A stretch of DNA of 64,000 nt from the NCBI GenBank assembly GCA_945859605.1, contig OX243811.1, positions 40,308,181 to 40,372,180 on the forward strand, in the 5' to 3' direction. The translations under genes and the position numbers were made by a program. Below are positions 1 to 20,339 of this stretch, one piece after another (within the stretch, counting starts at the first letter, position 1; the number at the start of each line of letters is the position of its first letter). Under the pieces are notes generated by a model. That model did no database searches. It worked only from the letters and a program-made list of their open reading frames with translations, and was not told the origin of the DNA. Origin of the DNA: Lumbricus rubellus. Taxonomy: Eukaryota; Annelida; Clitellata; Crassiclitellata; Lumbricidae.

Positions 1-2248
1 GTTTTTGAATATAATGCTTGGAATGTATCACGATGGTTGCTGCTAATCAAAAAGTGGGATTCAAACCATCTATACTAAATTCAGCAGAATTTGAAAAAAA
101 ATCGCCAATCAATTCGAGTTAGAATTAAAGTCAAGCGATAGCCAATCGATTATAATTAGAATTAGCATTTTGTCTAATCCCTCAGCTAACTGATTAGAAA
201 GAAATGATTAACTAATTACCCATCTTAGATGTCAACTAGCATTATCTATGTTAATTAAAAAGTTTCTATTTAAGTGAACTGAAACTAAAACTGAAAATTA
301 CAAAACTAAAACTAAACTTGAAAGTTGAAACTGAATTCATTTCCTCTGTGTGGCGCACAAATCAAAATCAAGAGCACGACATGTCTGCAAAGAGCAGTGG
401 TAGATACCACAAACGAGTTTAGCATCATGAAACCATGACTTTAAGAAGACTAGCTGAGTTACCGCCTTACCCGGGAAATTTGTTTTTTGCACTCCCACCC
501 AGCACCGGACTAAATATAAACTCACAAACTTTGAGTTGACCACCTGGGACCAGCATGCTTAATCACTACACTAATTTAGAAATAAGCTCCATTTAAGTCT
601 AGTCCAATTGGATGGCAACAGGAGGCAGGTGAACTACTTATAACCCACATTATATTATATATTAGGTCAATAACCTGTAATTGGTTTCAGCTTGGTAGGC
701 CACGACGACCTGATAATCATATAGATTAAAAGGGTGATGAGACCATTGAGCAGCAGCGTAAACACACGTGGGCAAAAGCAGTCAGCAGCTGCTCTAGGTA
801 GGTCAACCACCCTTGCTTGCCCTTATACCAGCACAGCTGCTCAGCAATGATGGGTGTTGTTTCAGCAGATGTTGCTACCATCATCGGTCATTGCTCTCAG
901 TCGTCGGTCATTCTTTATTTCTTTCTGGTGTCAACCATCATCTAGCTTTCATCACCGGTTTATTAAATCCTACACCAGCCTATACTTCATCTGCTATCTA
1001 CCTTTCATATCAAATCAACCTTCATACGTGGGTAGTTCTACTTCTATTCTCATTCATACCTCCCTCATCCGTACCATCTCAATTTAGCTCTCCCTTCAAC
1101 AATTAAGTCACCAAACACATCAATGTGACCATAAAGTATAAACAGACAATATAATGTGATCATATACAGACAAGCAGATAAATTCAGAGGCAGACACCAC
1201 AGGCCTAATATTAATCAGACATGAACTCAAATGTTATATATACAGATCCCAAACACTATTCGCTAAGCAGTACAAAATAATTTAGCAACTGTCCTAGGCT
1301 CTCTATATGCCAAACTCATTAGCCATTATGTAATAAAGTTGCCTTTCTTACAACCTTGATTAGTCAATAAAGAGCAGATCATGTGATGCAGTCTAGTCCT
1401 GCAGTGACCACAACTCTGAGCACTAGGGATTCGTTCAATGCCATCTTAAGGGTCAAGCTGGACTTGCTTGCCTCACAACCTCCAAGTCCAACCAAGAATT
1501 GATATCTTCATATGTTTTCAATCTCACTCTTGCCTCATCAAACCCATAGACTCCTATCTCACTCATCCAACTTATCTTCATGAGTTCTATTTAATTAATA
1601 TCCAAATCTTATAATCTGCCTTGGCATATCCATCTCATTCCTATCAGGATTTGATAGGTTATCCTATGATAATCCTATCGACTGATCGGTTGATTGGTTG
1701 ATCCATCCTTCCATGCACTACTGACAGATCCCATCTGGCTCACATATCAGCTGCAGTGCTACCGTTTTGAAAAGGGCAACCAGTGCAGACTACTCTCTGA
1801 TGCAATCTGCATCTCAACAAACCACACAAACCTCCTCCTTAATGAATACATATTATATACCTGTATGCAAACACAAAGTGTTGATAAAATGTACATAAAT
1901 ACATACAGCCAATACATGTATTCATCCATCTACTCAAACATCACCCCCACACCCCTATCCACCCACCCATACCTGCAGGTGACTAGCAAGTGTCTGCTGT
2001 TAGGAGATACTTTCTTTCAGTTTGAACAATGGGCATTGTCTCAATATTCCAATCACATGACTGCACAATCAGTATGGTTGCTATTGTTTGCATCAACGCC
2101 TACTCTAAGTACTCTCCACAATTAACATTCCTTACATACTGTACATGTATGTCGCACAAATTTAAGCAAAACGTCGATTGACGAGAATTAATATCCTGCA
2201 TTCCAAAAATTGCAGGTTTTAACTAGCTTTATATATAGTACAATATGC
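1..2248. other. no gene recognised; presumed DYRK1 intron
   Basis: AT-rich sequence. I looked on the minus strand for further DYRK kinase exons and found none. Confidence 0.5.
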
Positions 2249-2250
2249 TA

Positions 2251-2638
2251 AGGCGTAAAAAAATTGTTGTGTTTCCGGTAACCCGACAGACCCATTTTTA
2301 CGGCCGCGACTCAAATATTTTTGTAAAAAAATTTTATTAAAAAAAAATTTTGAACAAATTTTTTTTTACATTTGTATTGACATAACATAAGAGACGTCAA
2401 CAAAATAAAATTAATAGGACTGTTTCTAGAGCAGTTTTAGGTGCAGACAGTCGGGAAATAGGCAGTTTATACTTGCTTAGAACACGTACTTTGTTTCAGC
2501 GTGCAAAAAAGAGCCGTGGGGTATACTTTTTCGGATAGTCACTGCATAAAAATATTTTACCAAAATAAAAATATTTTCCGACCTACCTACCCAATTTTTT
2601 AAGCTCTGTTACCGGAAACACAACATTTTTTTTAGGCC
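2251..2638 (+). mobile_element. TA-flanked MITE, copy 1 (CCGGTAAC TIR family)
   Basis: The left end AGGCGTAAAAAAATTGTTGTG continues TTTCCGGTAAC. The right end is its near reverse complement (GTTACCGGAAACACAACA, an A/T run, then AGGCC). TA dinucleotides at 2249-2250 and 2639-2640 suggest a Tc1/mariner-type target site. The interior holds TTTTTACGGCCGCGACTC, a long A/T tract and CGGATAGTCACTGCATAA. There is no ORF. It lies in the presumed next DYRK1 intron. Confidence 0.85.
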
Positions 2639-2640
2639 TA

Positions 2641-9665
<7,025 letters not shown>

Positions 9666-9777
9666 TTAACATCGATTGATCGCAAAGCACCTACACAAGC
9701 ACAGAGTTTCAATCATGTGCCGTAAATATTGTGAATCGCCAATTTATATACACAATATATATATGGCAACATGTGCA

Positions 9778-9779
9778 TG

Positions 9780-9811
<32 letters not shown>

Positions 9812-9816
9812 TATAC
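9778..9816. repeat. (TA)n microsatellite
   Basis: Alternating TA with one AC break, about 130 bp upstream of the DYRK1 start codon. Confidence 0.9.
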
Positions 9817-10388
9817 AAATTACACACATGTATGACGAAATTACGAGATCCTTCTAATAATTTTCAGATTAGTTGCCATTATATTTTATAGGATTAAAAC
9901 TATAGGGTTGTTACTATCACTTTTTGGTAAACCCATTCTAATACTAGTTTCAGAAATCTGAGTGTAAACTGACTGATCATTGATTTCTTTAATTTGCCTT
10001 ATAGAAAATATACTTAGCCATGATAAACAAAGATGGCGGCTGCTGGGACTTATTTGATGCAAAAAAGTGTCTAGGTGTTTATATGATAAAAGAATTCATT
10101 TTTCAAAAATCATTTAAAAATTATAAAAGATGATTAATGCAATTGTACAGACTGTGAGCATAAAGGCAACGTGAGAAGTGCCACTGAGAACAAACCAATA
10201 TCAACAAATAAATGGTAGCTGCAATGCTGCGTTACCCACAGCTCGTATGTAAGAGGTCGTTGACCCATGATACGACAGACGTGAGATTCTGCAATGCAGC
10301 ATTTCGCATGCAACATCGTCGCACATAATATTATCGTCAAATTTCAACATTTAACGACAACCAAAATGTTTGACAAAAATCAATGTTA

Positions 10389-10803
10389 AGGTGTAAAAAA
10401 AATTGTTGTGTTTCCGGTAACCCGACCGACCCATTTTTACGGCCGCGACTCAAATATTTTTGTAAAAAAATTTACATTAAAAAAAAAAATTCCAAAAAAA
10501 ATTTAAATTTAAATTTTTTTTATTTTTTTAAAACATTTGTATTGACATAACATAAAAGACGTCAACAAAATGAAACTAATAGGACTGTTTCTAGAGCAGT
10601 TTTAGGTGCAGACAGTCGGGAAATAGGCAGTTTATACTTGCTTAGAACACGTACTTTGTTTCAGCGTGCAAAAAGGACTAGTAGGGTATACTTTTTCGGA
10701 TAGTCACTGCATAAAAATATTTTACCAAAATAAAAATATTTTCCGACCTACCTACCCAATTTTTTTAGCTCTGTTACCGGAAACACAAGATTTTTTTAAG
10801 GCC
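10389..10803 (+). mobile_element. TA-flanked MITE, copy 2
   Basis: Same family and orientation as 2251-2638, with the left end AGGTGTAAAAA and right end AAGGCC, flanked by TA. The interior is nearly identical apart from the length of the A/T tract. It sits about 740 bp upstream of the DYRK1 start codon. Confidence 0.87.
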
Positions 10804-11839
10804 TAACAACCCTAGTTTGATAGGTTGTTTTTAAGGGCCCATGCATATATTATGGATGCGTGAAAATCGTATTTTGGAATCTCCCCGTGCAACTTGTACA
10901 TTTTTCGGAACCCCCTCCCCTATGCGTACGTACAAACAAGCTTTTCTACCACACCCACACAAAAGTAAATTGGCTAGTCATCAATTGATAAAACATCTCT
11001 TTTACCGCACGCTAAGTCATGTAAATTGTAAAGGCCCCATCGTTGGTGCGGCCGGACGGAGGAGAACAATCATGAATGATGATTTTGATACACAATATCT
11101 AATAATAATAATAATAATCAAGGATATCAGTTATGCTCGTTACCATAGTGATGAACAATAGCTTTATGATCACAAATTTATGACTGTTTAATCACCCAAC
11201 TAGTGTCTACAGACCCTAGACATTATACTGAATTGCACTGAATATTTTTTTACATTTTTAAAGGCCTGCTCTGTTTTGTCTAGTAATAAGGCAGAAACAC
11301 TAAGTAGTACTGCTAGTAGGTTTTCATAATCACACAACATTGTTGGGCAGTGCTGGACCACATGACAGAAGTCTGCCAGTTCAATTGGAATATAGTTTGT
11401 CAGAGTGGAGTGCAGACAACACGGGAGAACACAATTGACTTCTGATTCCACATTTTGCAAGTACAGTTTGTACAGTTCAGTCTCTGTTAAAGCTTCAAAG
11501 CTTGCCTAGGCAATTCTAGCCATATATAATTAAAACATAAAATTTTGATGACGGGAAAGTCAAAGAGAAATGCAAATCAAATGCATGGTTACTTATTGGT
11601 CAATCTGAGAGCTGCTAAACAAGTCATCCAGAGGTTTAAGATTCATCCTGGGCGTTTCTGTTTGTCATTTGACCTCCGTCCATCTACAGGTCCGTCCATG
11701 AATGACCTATCTGTGCGTGTCTGTCTGCCTTGCAGTTGCGAGTTAAGCTGTGGTAGGGACAGACAGACAGGCAGACAGACAGGCTCCAACCGGAAAAGTA
11801 ATAAACTGAAAAGCCCTTCCATATCCAAAAGCATCTCGA

Positions 11840-12060
11840 TCAAGGTCGCCCATCCACCACTGTCGCCATCCTGTCACCCCGGGCGTCTCGTCCGAATGGA
11901 CCGGTCCGGACAACGCTCGGCTTTGTTTGGGTGCATCATCTGACGGCTATAAATAGCAACGCTGGCAGACAACACGTCTACGACTGGCTGCGCTCGTTGG
12001 CGCTACGACCAATTATGTAACATCTGCTATAGAGCACAGTCTCGACCACTGAAAACTTGT
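11840..12060. promoter_or_regulatory. CpG-rich patch with TATA-like box
   Basis: CTATAAATAG at about 11947-11956 (plus orientation) lies within CG-rich sequence (GTCCGAATGGACCGGTCCGG nearby). It could be the upstream promoter region of DYRK1 (minus) or the start of an unseen plus-strand transcript. No coding exon is recognised on either side. Confidence 0.3.
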
Positions 12061-14460
12061 CAAGGATCGACCAGGCACTGGCAGCTTCCGATCCGTGTGA
12101 TGAGACAAACCCACGACTAGATCATAATAATTTCCTTTATTCAAAAATCTGGTTGCAACCGGTTACAGTACTGTGTACAATTATGCAGCTGAAACAATTA
12201 ACAAGAACGCAAATGACAGAAGACATAAATTTAAACTAATGCAGCCTACAAAGCAGTCTATCATGCACTTCGGGATGGATTTCGGTAGACTACCTCTCAC
12301 TCTCTATAGCAGTATTATCCAAATTCAATGCCCTACCGTCGCCCACCCCATCATGTGTAGTTTCAGTTGCTTAACATCTTATGGCCTAAAATTTGTATCT
12401 GATGGGATAAAATTGGGTCAGTTTCTGTTCTAGGGAGTCCATTCTTAAAGCAGTCTAAACTAACTTGGAAGCTTCACCCCAAATGTGTATCTGTTACAAG
12501 GTAGATCCACCGAGTCTTCCTAAACAATATTTTTCTCACTAAAAAGTTCCATGCTTTATAAAAACTTTTCTCATATATTCCAAGTGTTCATAGTCTTCTA
12601 GGGGTTTGGCATCACAACTGATTCATCCACATTGACACCATCTAAATTGGGAGGATGAAATGTCACCCAATTTGCAGTCACTCCTCTGCACTCCCTGGCA
12701 TCAGCCTGACCCTCACTGTCAGTTCACCCGGCATGTATCACAATGTAGCAAGAGCTCAAGTCGTCCGGGAAAATTGATATTTACACAGCTCGTCATGACT
12801 ATAAGGACATGTGGCCACATGGTGCTGTTGACTTGAGGTTTGAAAGGCTTGACAATGTTAGGTTTGATGCTTGATGCAATTAGGTACACGCCTATGCTAA
12901 CTTTCAGCATGGCACATTCAACTCCATACCTTATTCCAACCACAATGCTCCATGCTAGGTCCAAGTCAAATACCAACTCAAACCCTTATGCTTGGTGCCA
13001 ATCCCACACTTCTGGTCAAACAAGATGTCTGTGGTCATTTCTCAAAACATGATAAACCAAGAGACCATTTCCTGACAAAATTCCATTAACTGTCATTCCA
13101 AGTGATGCCGCAACTAATCTCCCTTGTCAAATGGGACTATTGGTGCGAACGACATGTCATAAACATTTGGTGCTTTGCTTTTGTCATTTACATTCTTAGA
13201 ATTAATGTCCAGCATCAGCAGAACTGATGTGGCTGAAAATACCAGCACACAATATTTCCTATTTGTCCAAAACCATTGTTCTCTGTGAAGTCAGACAACC
13301 ATGTATGCTAGCGAGCACCTGTACTTGCATGGATGCATGTCTCCTTGTATGTATCAAGTACCAGTACTAAGCAAGTAATATCGTGCTGCAGCACTTCCCA
13401 TAGTGATCTTACTGGGGCTATAAAATTTGGCAATTCCACTCTCTTGTCATGAGATTCTTTCTGACAGCAGACACAAGTGTGGCAAGAAAATTCATGCACA
13501 GTATCAAAGCAATTTAATTGGCCAAATGACAGACAATTTTCTTTAAACGTACTTCCATGCTTCTTGGTCACATTAGAGTCTGCATCTTTAGACATTACGT
13601 TAAGAGTGCACTCAGTGTAGGTATCGTGCAATTGACTTGATCCTGTGTAGAGTGTTGGCTGCGTCTGTTAGCTTGCATGATCAGCACACATCTGTTGAAG
13701 GTCTTGATGAGATGAGAAGAGGCACACCCAAATCTGAAGTGAAGTCGATATCTCATCAGAAGTCAAGACAGACAGAATTTGTCTGACATTGGATCGTCGA
13801 TAACCAATGATGCGCACAAACTGAAAATTGACGGAAGCACATGCTATGCCAATTCCAGCAGCAGCAGTGCGCTGTCAAAACCAGATGCCAGCAGCACAAT
13901 ACCCCTCACTGGCCGATGTGAATCGTCCAAGACAATTGAATGTCACTCCACTTAATCCAAGTCCATACTGCCTTGTTGATGCAACAATGGCTTACATAAA
14001 ATAATATAAAGGCGCAGGTACGAGTTGTACAACAGTATATATATTATTATATATATACATCCATATATATATATATATATAAACTATGATTTTAATCAGT
14101 TGTGTAAATATTAAAAATTCAATTGCACAATGCATAAATTTTAATTTTCTGCTGAAGGAAATTCTTATACGAAATTGGGCATTTTATAGCAAAAAATTGG
14201 TTTCCAAGTAATATAATAAAGAGATGCTTTAAGTTTTGTTAAGTGTAAATAATATTATATTTAACCCTTTAATGACCGACTGGCCAAATTGTATTATTGT
14301 CTGGTAACAGTAATGGTTAAGTCCTGCAGAGTTCCCTCAATTCTGTCATGTAAAATATATATAATAAACTATGCAGGTTTTTTCCAGATGTTTTATCATT
14401 CAACTCATAGTACTTAGGTAGTACTGTATATATGTTGATCCACCCCCATTCAGTGTATGA
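12061..14460. other. no feature recognised
   Basis: Mixed sequence with short frames only and a (TA)n tract at about 14038-14084. No homology recognised. Confidence 0.45.
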
Positions 14461-14688
14461 GCACTTGTTATAGCGCCCCTCAAGATTTATACTCAGAGAC
14501 GCTCCCAACTACAGCACAGACACTGAATCGGAGCTTCATGCTGAAGCGCATTCATTCATGAGCATTTGCGAGTGAAGGACTTGCTTAGGGTCTCTGCATG
14601 GCGACTTAAGGTGGATTCGAACAGGTCTGCAATCTTCTTCTGGCTACAAGGCACCGAACATACCACTACACCCACCAGCGAGCCCCAC
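14461..14688 (-). mobile_element. tRNA-derived SINE, family 1, copy 1
   Basis: Reverse complement of the family seen at 48301-48530. The tRNA-like head (GGTGTAGTGGTATGTTCGG) is near 14665 and a box B-like TTCGAATCC near 14613. The body holds AAGTCCTTCACTCGCAAAT, and the tail GGGGCGCTATAACAAGTGC is near 14461. Confidence 0.85.
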
Positions 14689-15912
14689 TGTGCATGCATG
14701 TAGAAGCAATGCTAAGGTCTGCTCTTTCCAGACATTACTACATACAATCAGAACAAATATCTACCTGGGTCATGTGCTGACATCTCGATAACGACATCCA
14801 AGTTTAGAATCATGATTTATTTTCCACACGCCTAATAATAATCATTATCTGTCTCATCAAATTATTTCATAATGACTTCCCTCTAAGGTCTTCATCTAAA
14901 TTGGGATCGCATATTCAGGGTTCTTGGAGCAATCGAGTACATGAGAGGTAATAAGGGGTCCCAGGTTCACCAGAAATTATGCAAATTACGTCTTACAATC
15001 ACTGTCCGGTTAACAGTACTTAGACAATAGAGGCCTCCTGCAACATTGTCATTGGTATTTACAATTAAATAATAATTGTGCATAAAGTGTCTGCTATGGC
15101 CAGGCATCAATCAGTGATGCTGAGCATCAGTGAATGAAGGACCTGATTAAGGTTCCTATACCAAGTAACCAATTGATGCTAACCATCTCAGATGATACTC
15201 TAATCTATACTCATCACATTGCATTGCAGTGAGCATTCTAGACAATCAGCTACTGTATCCAATGTTCGAAACATAATTTTCTGACAAGAAAAGTCGTTAA
15301 TTAGAACTTCAAACTTATCCACCTGGTCAAAGAACATTCTAAGCAGATATTAAGTCAAATCTTTTCATATCTATTAAATGCTTCAGCACCATTGACAGGT
15401 TCTTATAAGACCTTATATAAATGAGCACTGAACAGATACCGGTACATGTATATAAACATACAGACCTGCAGCTTTTTTTACTTACACAAGTGCCAATAAA
15501 TTTGCCTTCTATGTCAATGTGATGGCTTATTTAGTTAAGTGCACAATTTGCTTCATATAGCCAAAATGTTGGAGTTAACTGCAGCTAAGCGTGGATGAGT
15601 CTAGGACAATACCCCCCCGGACAAAACCCCCCCGGTATAAAACCCCCCGGAAAAAACCCCCGCTCACATGCAAACATACATACATACATACATACCATAC
15701 AGTCATACATACATACAATGTCATACATACATACATACATACATGCCTGCATGCATACATACATACATACATACATGTATACATACACAAATACATAATT
15801 ATTTATATATACACACGCATACGTAGATACATATATACAATTATACATGCATGCATATATACACATAATACATGCATGCATATATACATGCGCACAGGCA
15901 TGCATACATACG

Positions 15913-18240
15913 TTAGGGTGTCCCACGGTTACACAGGAAAAATATTTTTCTTGAAACTTTAGATGCAGTCCCTCCAAAAAGTTTCCTTATGGTCCTATGA
16001 TAACACCCACCAAATTTTATGCCATTTAAAAAATATTTAGGGGTCCCCCAAAGCTCATGTAATTTGTGTAATTTGTGACAAATTACGTATGGTGTCTCTG
16101 AGTTTGAAAATTTTGTAGGTCCACACTTTAATCCAACTGTCATGCTTACGTATTGCTTAATACCATTATAATGCTGTGAAATACTAAAATCTACAAACAT
16201 GTAACCTTATTGTGTTTGTGAATGAGGTTTTTCAAGCATAAGGATGACAGTTAAGCTCTCGAGCAAATCAAGATGTAAATCCGTCGTGCACTTGGATGGC
16301 AATTAAGCTGCTACTTGTATGTGAGATCGCTGGAGTACAGATATAGATAAAGTTAACAGATTGCCAGTCCTGATTTCTTGTCTAGTTTGTGGAGGTACTA
16401 AAATTTTGTTGCGACAAAGTTTACCTCCGGATGAGGACAGCTACACAGGTAGCAGTTTGGACCGTTTGAAGTCATGGCAGTGTGATGCATTATTTATTGG
16501 CATATGCTTTGACACAATGGCCTTGAATAACTGCATATTAGATGGAGTATGCAGCCTTCTATAGAGACAACCATCAGTTGTGATCTGATGTAGATTTCTT
16601 GTTGACATCACAGAAATCTGTTAAGTCATGTTGCCTGAAGTGTCCTTGGTTTAGTTTGTCCATCAATAGATCGTCAGCCTATGCTCTTCAAGTGATTCAA
16701 CGATAAATGTTCCGATCTGATCTACCGTCTACCAAACCTCGAACAATGCCACTGCATCCTGCATATAACAAATCTATCTAATTTTTTACTGAACAGCTTC
16801 AGTGTGAAGATCCTCGAAATGAATATCAATAGTTTCCTCAATTCTCGGTATCCATGGTTTGATTGAGCAATTCGGTAGCGGTTCGCAAGCCTGATGCCCA
16901 TCACAGAGCGAATTGGGTGGCGAAGACAATTATCGAATTACTTTACAATGGCACGAATCGCAGATACATTTGACGACAGTGAATTACATAGCAACAAACG
17001 ATTCTCAGATAAATATGTGGCTGAAATCTACAGTCAGTCGCTGTTCTCGTGTCGAATCACTGCTGCTCTCATGGAACTAACCCAAAGCTGCATAATTCTG
17101 ACGATGCTGCTCTAGACGACAAGTTTGCAACAACGCAGCATCATTCTTGGTACCTAAAAGATAATAATGAGATCCCTCCTAGCTAGCCATAAGGCTGCCA
17201 GTCCAGCGCGCTAACTAATGTAGTATCGAAAGAGATAAGAGATAGCAATTTTCTCTGTTCTCTCAGTGATTGTCTCATCCACGTAGAATAACGGGGGTTA
17301 TCTCTTCCTAAAAGTTTCTTCCGAACTACTGCCATCGATGACACTTTTTCGCGATCTTTCAGCGAAAAGTGACGAGATAGCCAATCATGTGTGATTAGGT
17401 AGATAACTTAGTCTGTGTAAACGACAGTGCTAAACGCGACGCAGCTCTGATACAGAATTTCAGTTAAACAATAACGAGGAACGAAGATCAGAGACAGTTT
17501 CTCAAACAAGTTGTAGTTGGGCACATTTCTAAGTGCAATCGTGACAATCTTGCTGACATGTAGAAATGTAAAATGTACGACTGAAGAACAAGTTTGAGGT
17601 GTATACAGTAATGTAGAATAAGCAGACCAGGATGAGAAGTGAAAAAATAACGGACCAGACGTCAATTTATGTGTAGCTGGAGTGGGCAATTAATGCTTTA
17701 CTGTGTGATCCTAGGATAGTCTAGAGGTGGAGCCCTCAGCCCCCCCCCCCCATCCCCATAGAAATTCTCACCATGAAACAGATGTGGGTATATGGAGGAG
17801 CTGAAACCATGGCTTGCTACATTTTCAAGAACATTTGAAATGAAAATTCCCAATGATTAGTTGTAATCGCATTGATAATGTGAAAATTAAAAAATCTTAA
17901 ATTTTGCTCGATTTTTTGAATTTTTTGTTGTAAAACTATTCTCAAATATCGAATTGTATCCATGAAAGTTATATACTTTTAAATTCTACCATTTAAGAGC
18001 TTTTCAATGGTATTAAACATGTTTTAATAGAATCAAAGGTTGTCGTCTTAAAGCATCTACAAGTTGGACACATCAGGCGCAAATCATGCCAATTAGGGAA
18101 AACTTTGGGTGCTTTGGGGGACCCCTAAATATTTTTGCAGTGCCATGAAATTTTACAGGTGTTATTATGGGACCATATGGAAACTTTTTAGGGGGACTGC
18201 ATAGAAGATTTCCGAAAAAATATTTTCTGGGACACCCTAA
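15913..18240 (+). mobile_element. decayed transposon with TTAGGGTG ends, copy 1
   Basis: The left end is TTAGGGTGTCCCACGG and the right end CTGGGACACCCTAA. The inverted similarity continues for about 150 bp (for example AAATATTTAGGGGTCCCCCA, then AAG, at the left inner end). It lies inside (CATA)n, with CATACG on both sides as a possible target duplication. The plus strand holds a decayed coding remnant (16283-16564). Confidence 0.75.
16283..16564 (+). pseudogene. transposase-like protein remnant, copy 1
   Basis: The frame gives VVHLDGN, two stops, then DKVNRLPVLISCLVCGGTKI, then LKSWQCDALFIGICFDTMAL, then NNCILDGVCSLL and a stop. A protein family I know from unannotated transposon-like genes of invertebrates has the same order of motifs: VHWDGK, then RLPVLVS, then W and FDTT.SN..GAC.LLE. 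The minus-strand remnant at 43370-44576 has the same blocks. The superfamily is not assigned; the copy is clearly inactive. Confidence 0.6.
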
Positions 18241-18509
18241 CATACGTACATATATACATTACATACATACATATACACATACATACAAACATATACACAT
18301 ACATACATACATACATACATACATGCATACAGGTATGTATGTATGTATGTATGTATGTATGTATGTATGTATGTATGTATGTATGTATGTATGTTTGCAT
18401 GTGAGTGGGGGGTTTTGTCCGGGGGGGTTTTATACCGGGGGGTTTTGTCCGGGGGGTTTTGTCCGGGGGGTATTGTCCGGGGGGTATTGTCCTGCTCCCA
18501 AGCGTGGAT

Positions 18510-20339
18510 ATCAAACTTTGTCTCTGCTTGTCAGTTTTTAACTTCTGAAATTAAGAGAATTCTGCTTTATTACATCACTCTTTCTGACCTAAAAATTACA
18601 CAAGGAATGGGCTTCCATATAAACGATCCAGTCTGGAATCCATAGAAATCAACTAAGCCTGCAACACATGGTTGATGCCCTATGGATCACAGACTCTTAA
18701 CATAAATGCTACCTTTCAACTATCGATGGAAATCTATTGGTTGGGCTCCACAAATATATTAAAGCGAATTTGCCACTGATGGACACGTCTAGTTTTCTGT
18801 GCTTTTCATTTATTGATGAAATTCTTAATTAAATTACCTTTAACGTCACACGGCCTAGTTCTTCTACAAGTGGTGCTGTAAAAAACTTTCTAATAACAAT
18901 GACAATCTGAATTAGAAGGCAGATTTCTACTACATCTGGCAATCAGGACAGCTGACCCGGCAGCCCCTGCAGTGCAGATACACCACGCTGAGCAAGATGT
19001 AGTTATAAGAGCACTGAGAGCAGGCAAAGACAATGGACTAAAAGCAGAGATGAAAACAGTTTTCATATCCATCTTGCACAGGTTGCTTTGCCTGACATAT
19101 GTCATTGTCTGCCTGACAAGTGTCACTGACCGGGATCTTAGCTGTCAGTAATGGTGGACACATCTGTGTCAAAGGGGATTGACACAAGGGCAGCCTGTGC
19201 TACTCACTCTTTCATCACACCTCCTCTTTGTGCCATAGCAATATGCAAAGATCCCTTAAATCCCAATATAGAAAGCTATTGAATAGCTATAGGTACAGTG
19301 TTTTTGCATTTGCTACTTAAAACACATGCCATATCAACTCTTCTGAAACACATGTATGTACATAAACTATGTATATATGATATTCTTCAAAAGAACATGG
19401 CTGCTAGTTACAGTGCTAAAGAATTTCTGACCAGCTTAGGCTGTCTCACAGAAACTGCCCTTGTTAATAATAATAATTAACAATGACAATTTCTATGGCG
19501 TCGTAACGCAGCCATGCCACTACAAGGGCGCCTTGACAACGACAGATAGGCCTACACATTCAGAGACAAGCGATCGACGAACTCTATAGAGGCAGCCACA
19601 TTCGGCGCCAAGAGAACTTTTTGTTACGTATAGGCATGGACATACCACCAACTGATCTACTCTTAGTGAACAGGATTTTTACCATGTGGTTTCCACATGA
19701 AGCTGCCATCAACTGATGCACCAATGCAATAATAATTTATCACATTGCCACTGCAGACATTGTCAGATTACAATAGGTTAACAATTCAATACACATGTCT
19801 AGCAACTATGCACGAGATCAAACAAACAACATGAAAATCCATACAGTAATTAATGCAAAGTAATGCCAGTAATTGGAGGCAGTGGCAAAATAAGCTGAGA
19901 GGTGAGCTAAATTGTTCATAAATTGTAACTCGTCTCTACCAACCAGAGCATTTCTTTCTCAACTTTCCTTCTGGTCTTTTAAAACTGACTCACCAAGGAA
20001 TTTGTCACACACATAAACTTTGCAAAGCAGTGGCCAACAATTGATATCTTTGATTATGGCAGTTATATAAATTTCAGCTTAGATCTAATTTAATCTGAAC
20101 ACTTCTGTCGTGCTTTTACCATTACATGTGTATGACAGCACATTTTTTAACCAGAGTAAAACTGCAATTCATTGAAAGTACTGGTAGATCAATTTAATCT
20201 AGTAGACCAGGAAAGCATGCAGTGGAGGCATAGAAAGTTTAAAAGGCATGTTCTATATCAACCTATTGGGAATTAAGGAACTTGTAAAATAGATGCAACC
20301 TTACAGAACTGAACACAAGATGTCATGCTGGAGTTATCA
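18510..20339. other. no feature recognised
   Basis: No frame, splice set or repeat ends could be supported in this stretch. Confidence 0.45.

Larger units (their letters stand above)
15597..18499. mobile_element. foldback-type element with iterated C/G ends and 10-bp TSD
   Basis: AAGCGTGGAT flanks it on both sides (15587-15596 and 18500-18509). The left end GAGTCTAGGACAATACCCCC and the reverse complement of the right end, GGGAGCAGGACAATACCCCC, are inverted repeats. Both continue inward with iterations of CCCCCCGGACAAAA/CCCCCCGGTATAAA, then CTCACATGCAAA, then (CATA)n. A second transposon (15913-18240) lies in the central (CATA)n, so the outer element alone is about 575 bp. A 9-10 bp duplication is known for MULE and foldback elements; the superfamily is not proven. 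Confidence 0.78.
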
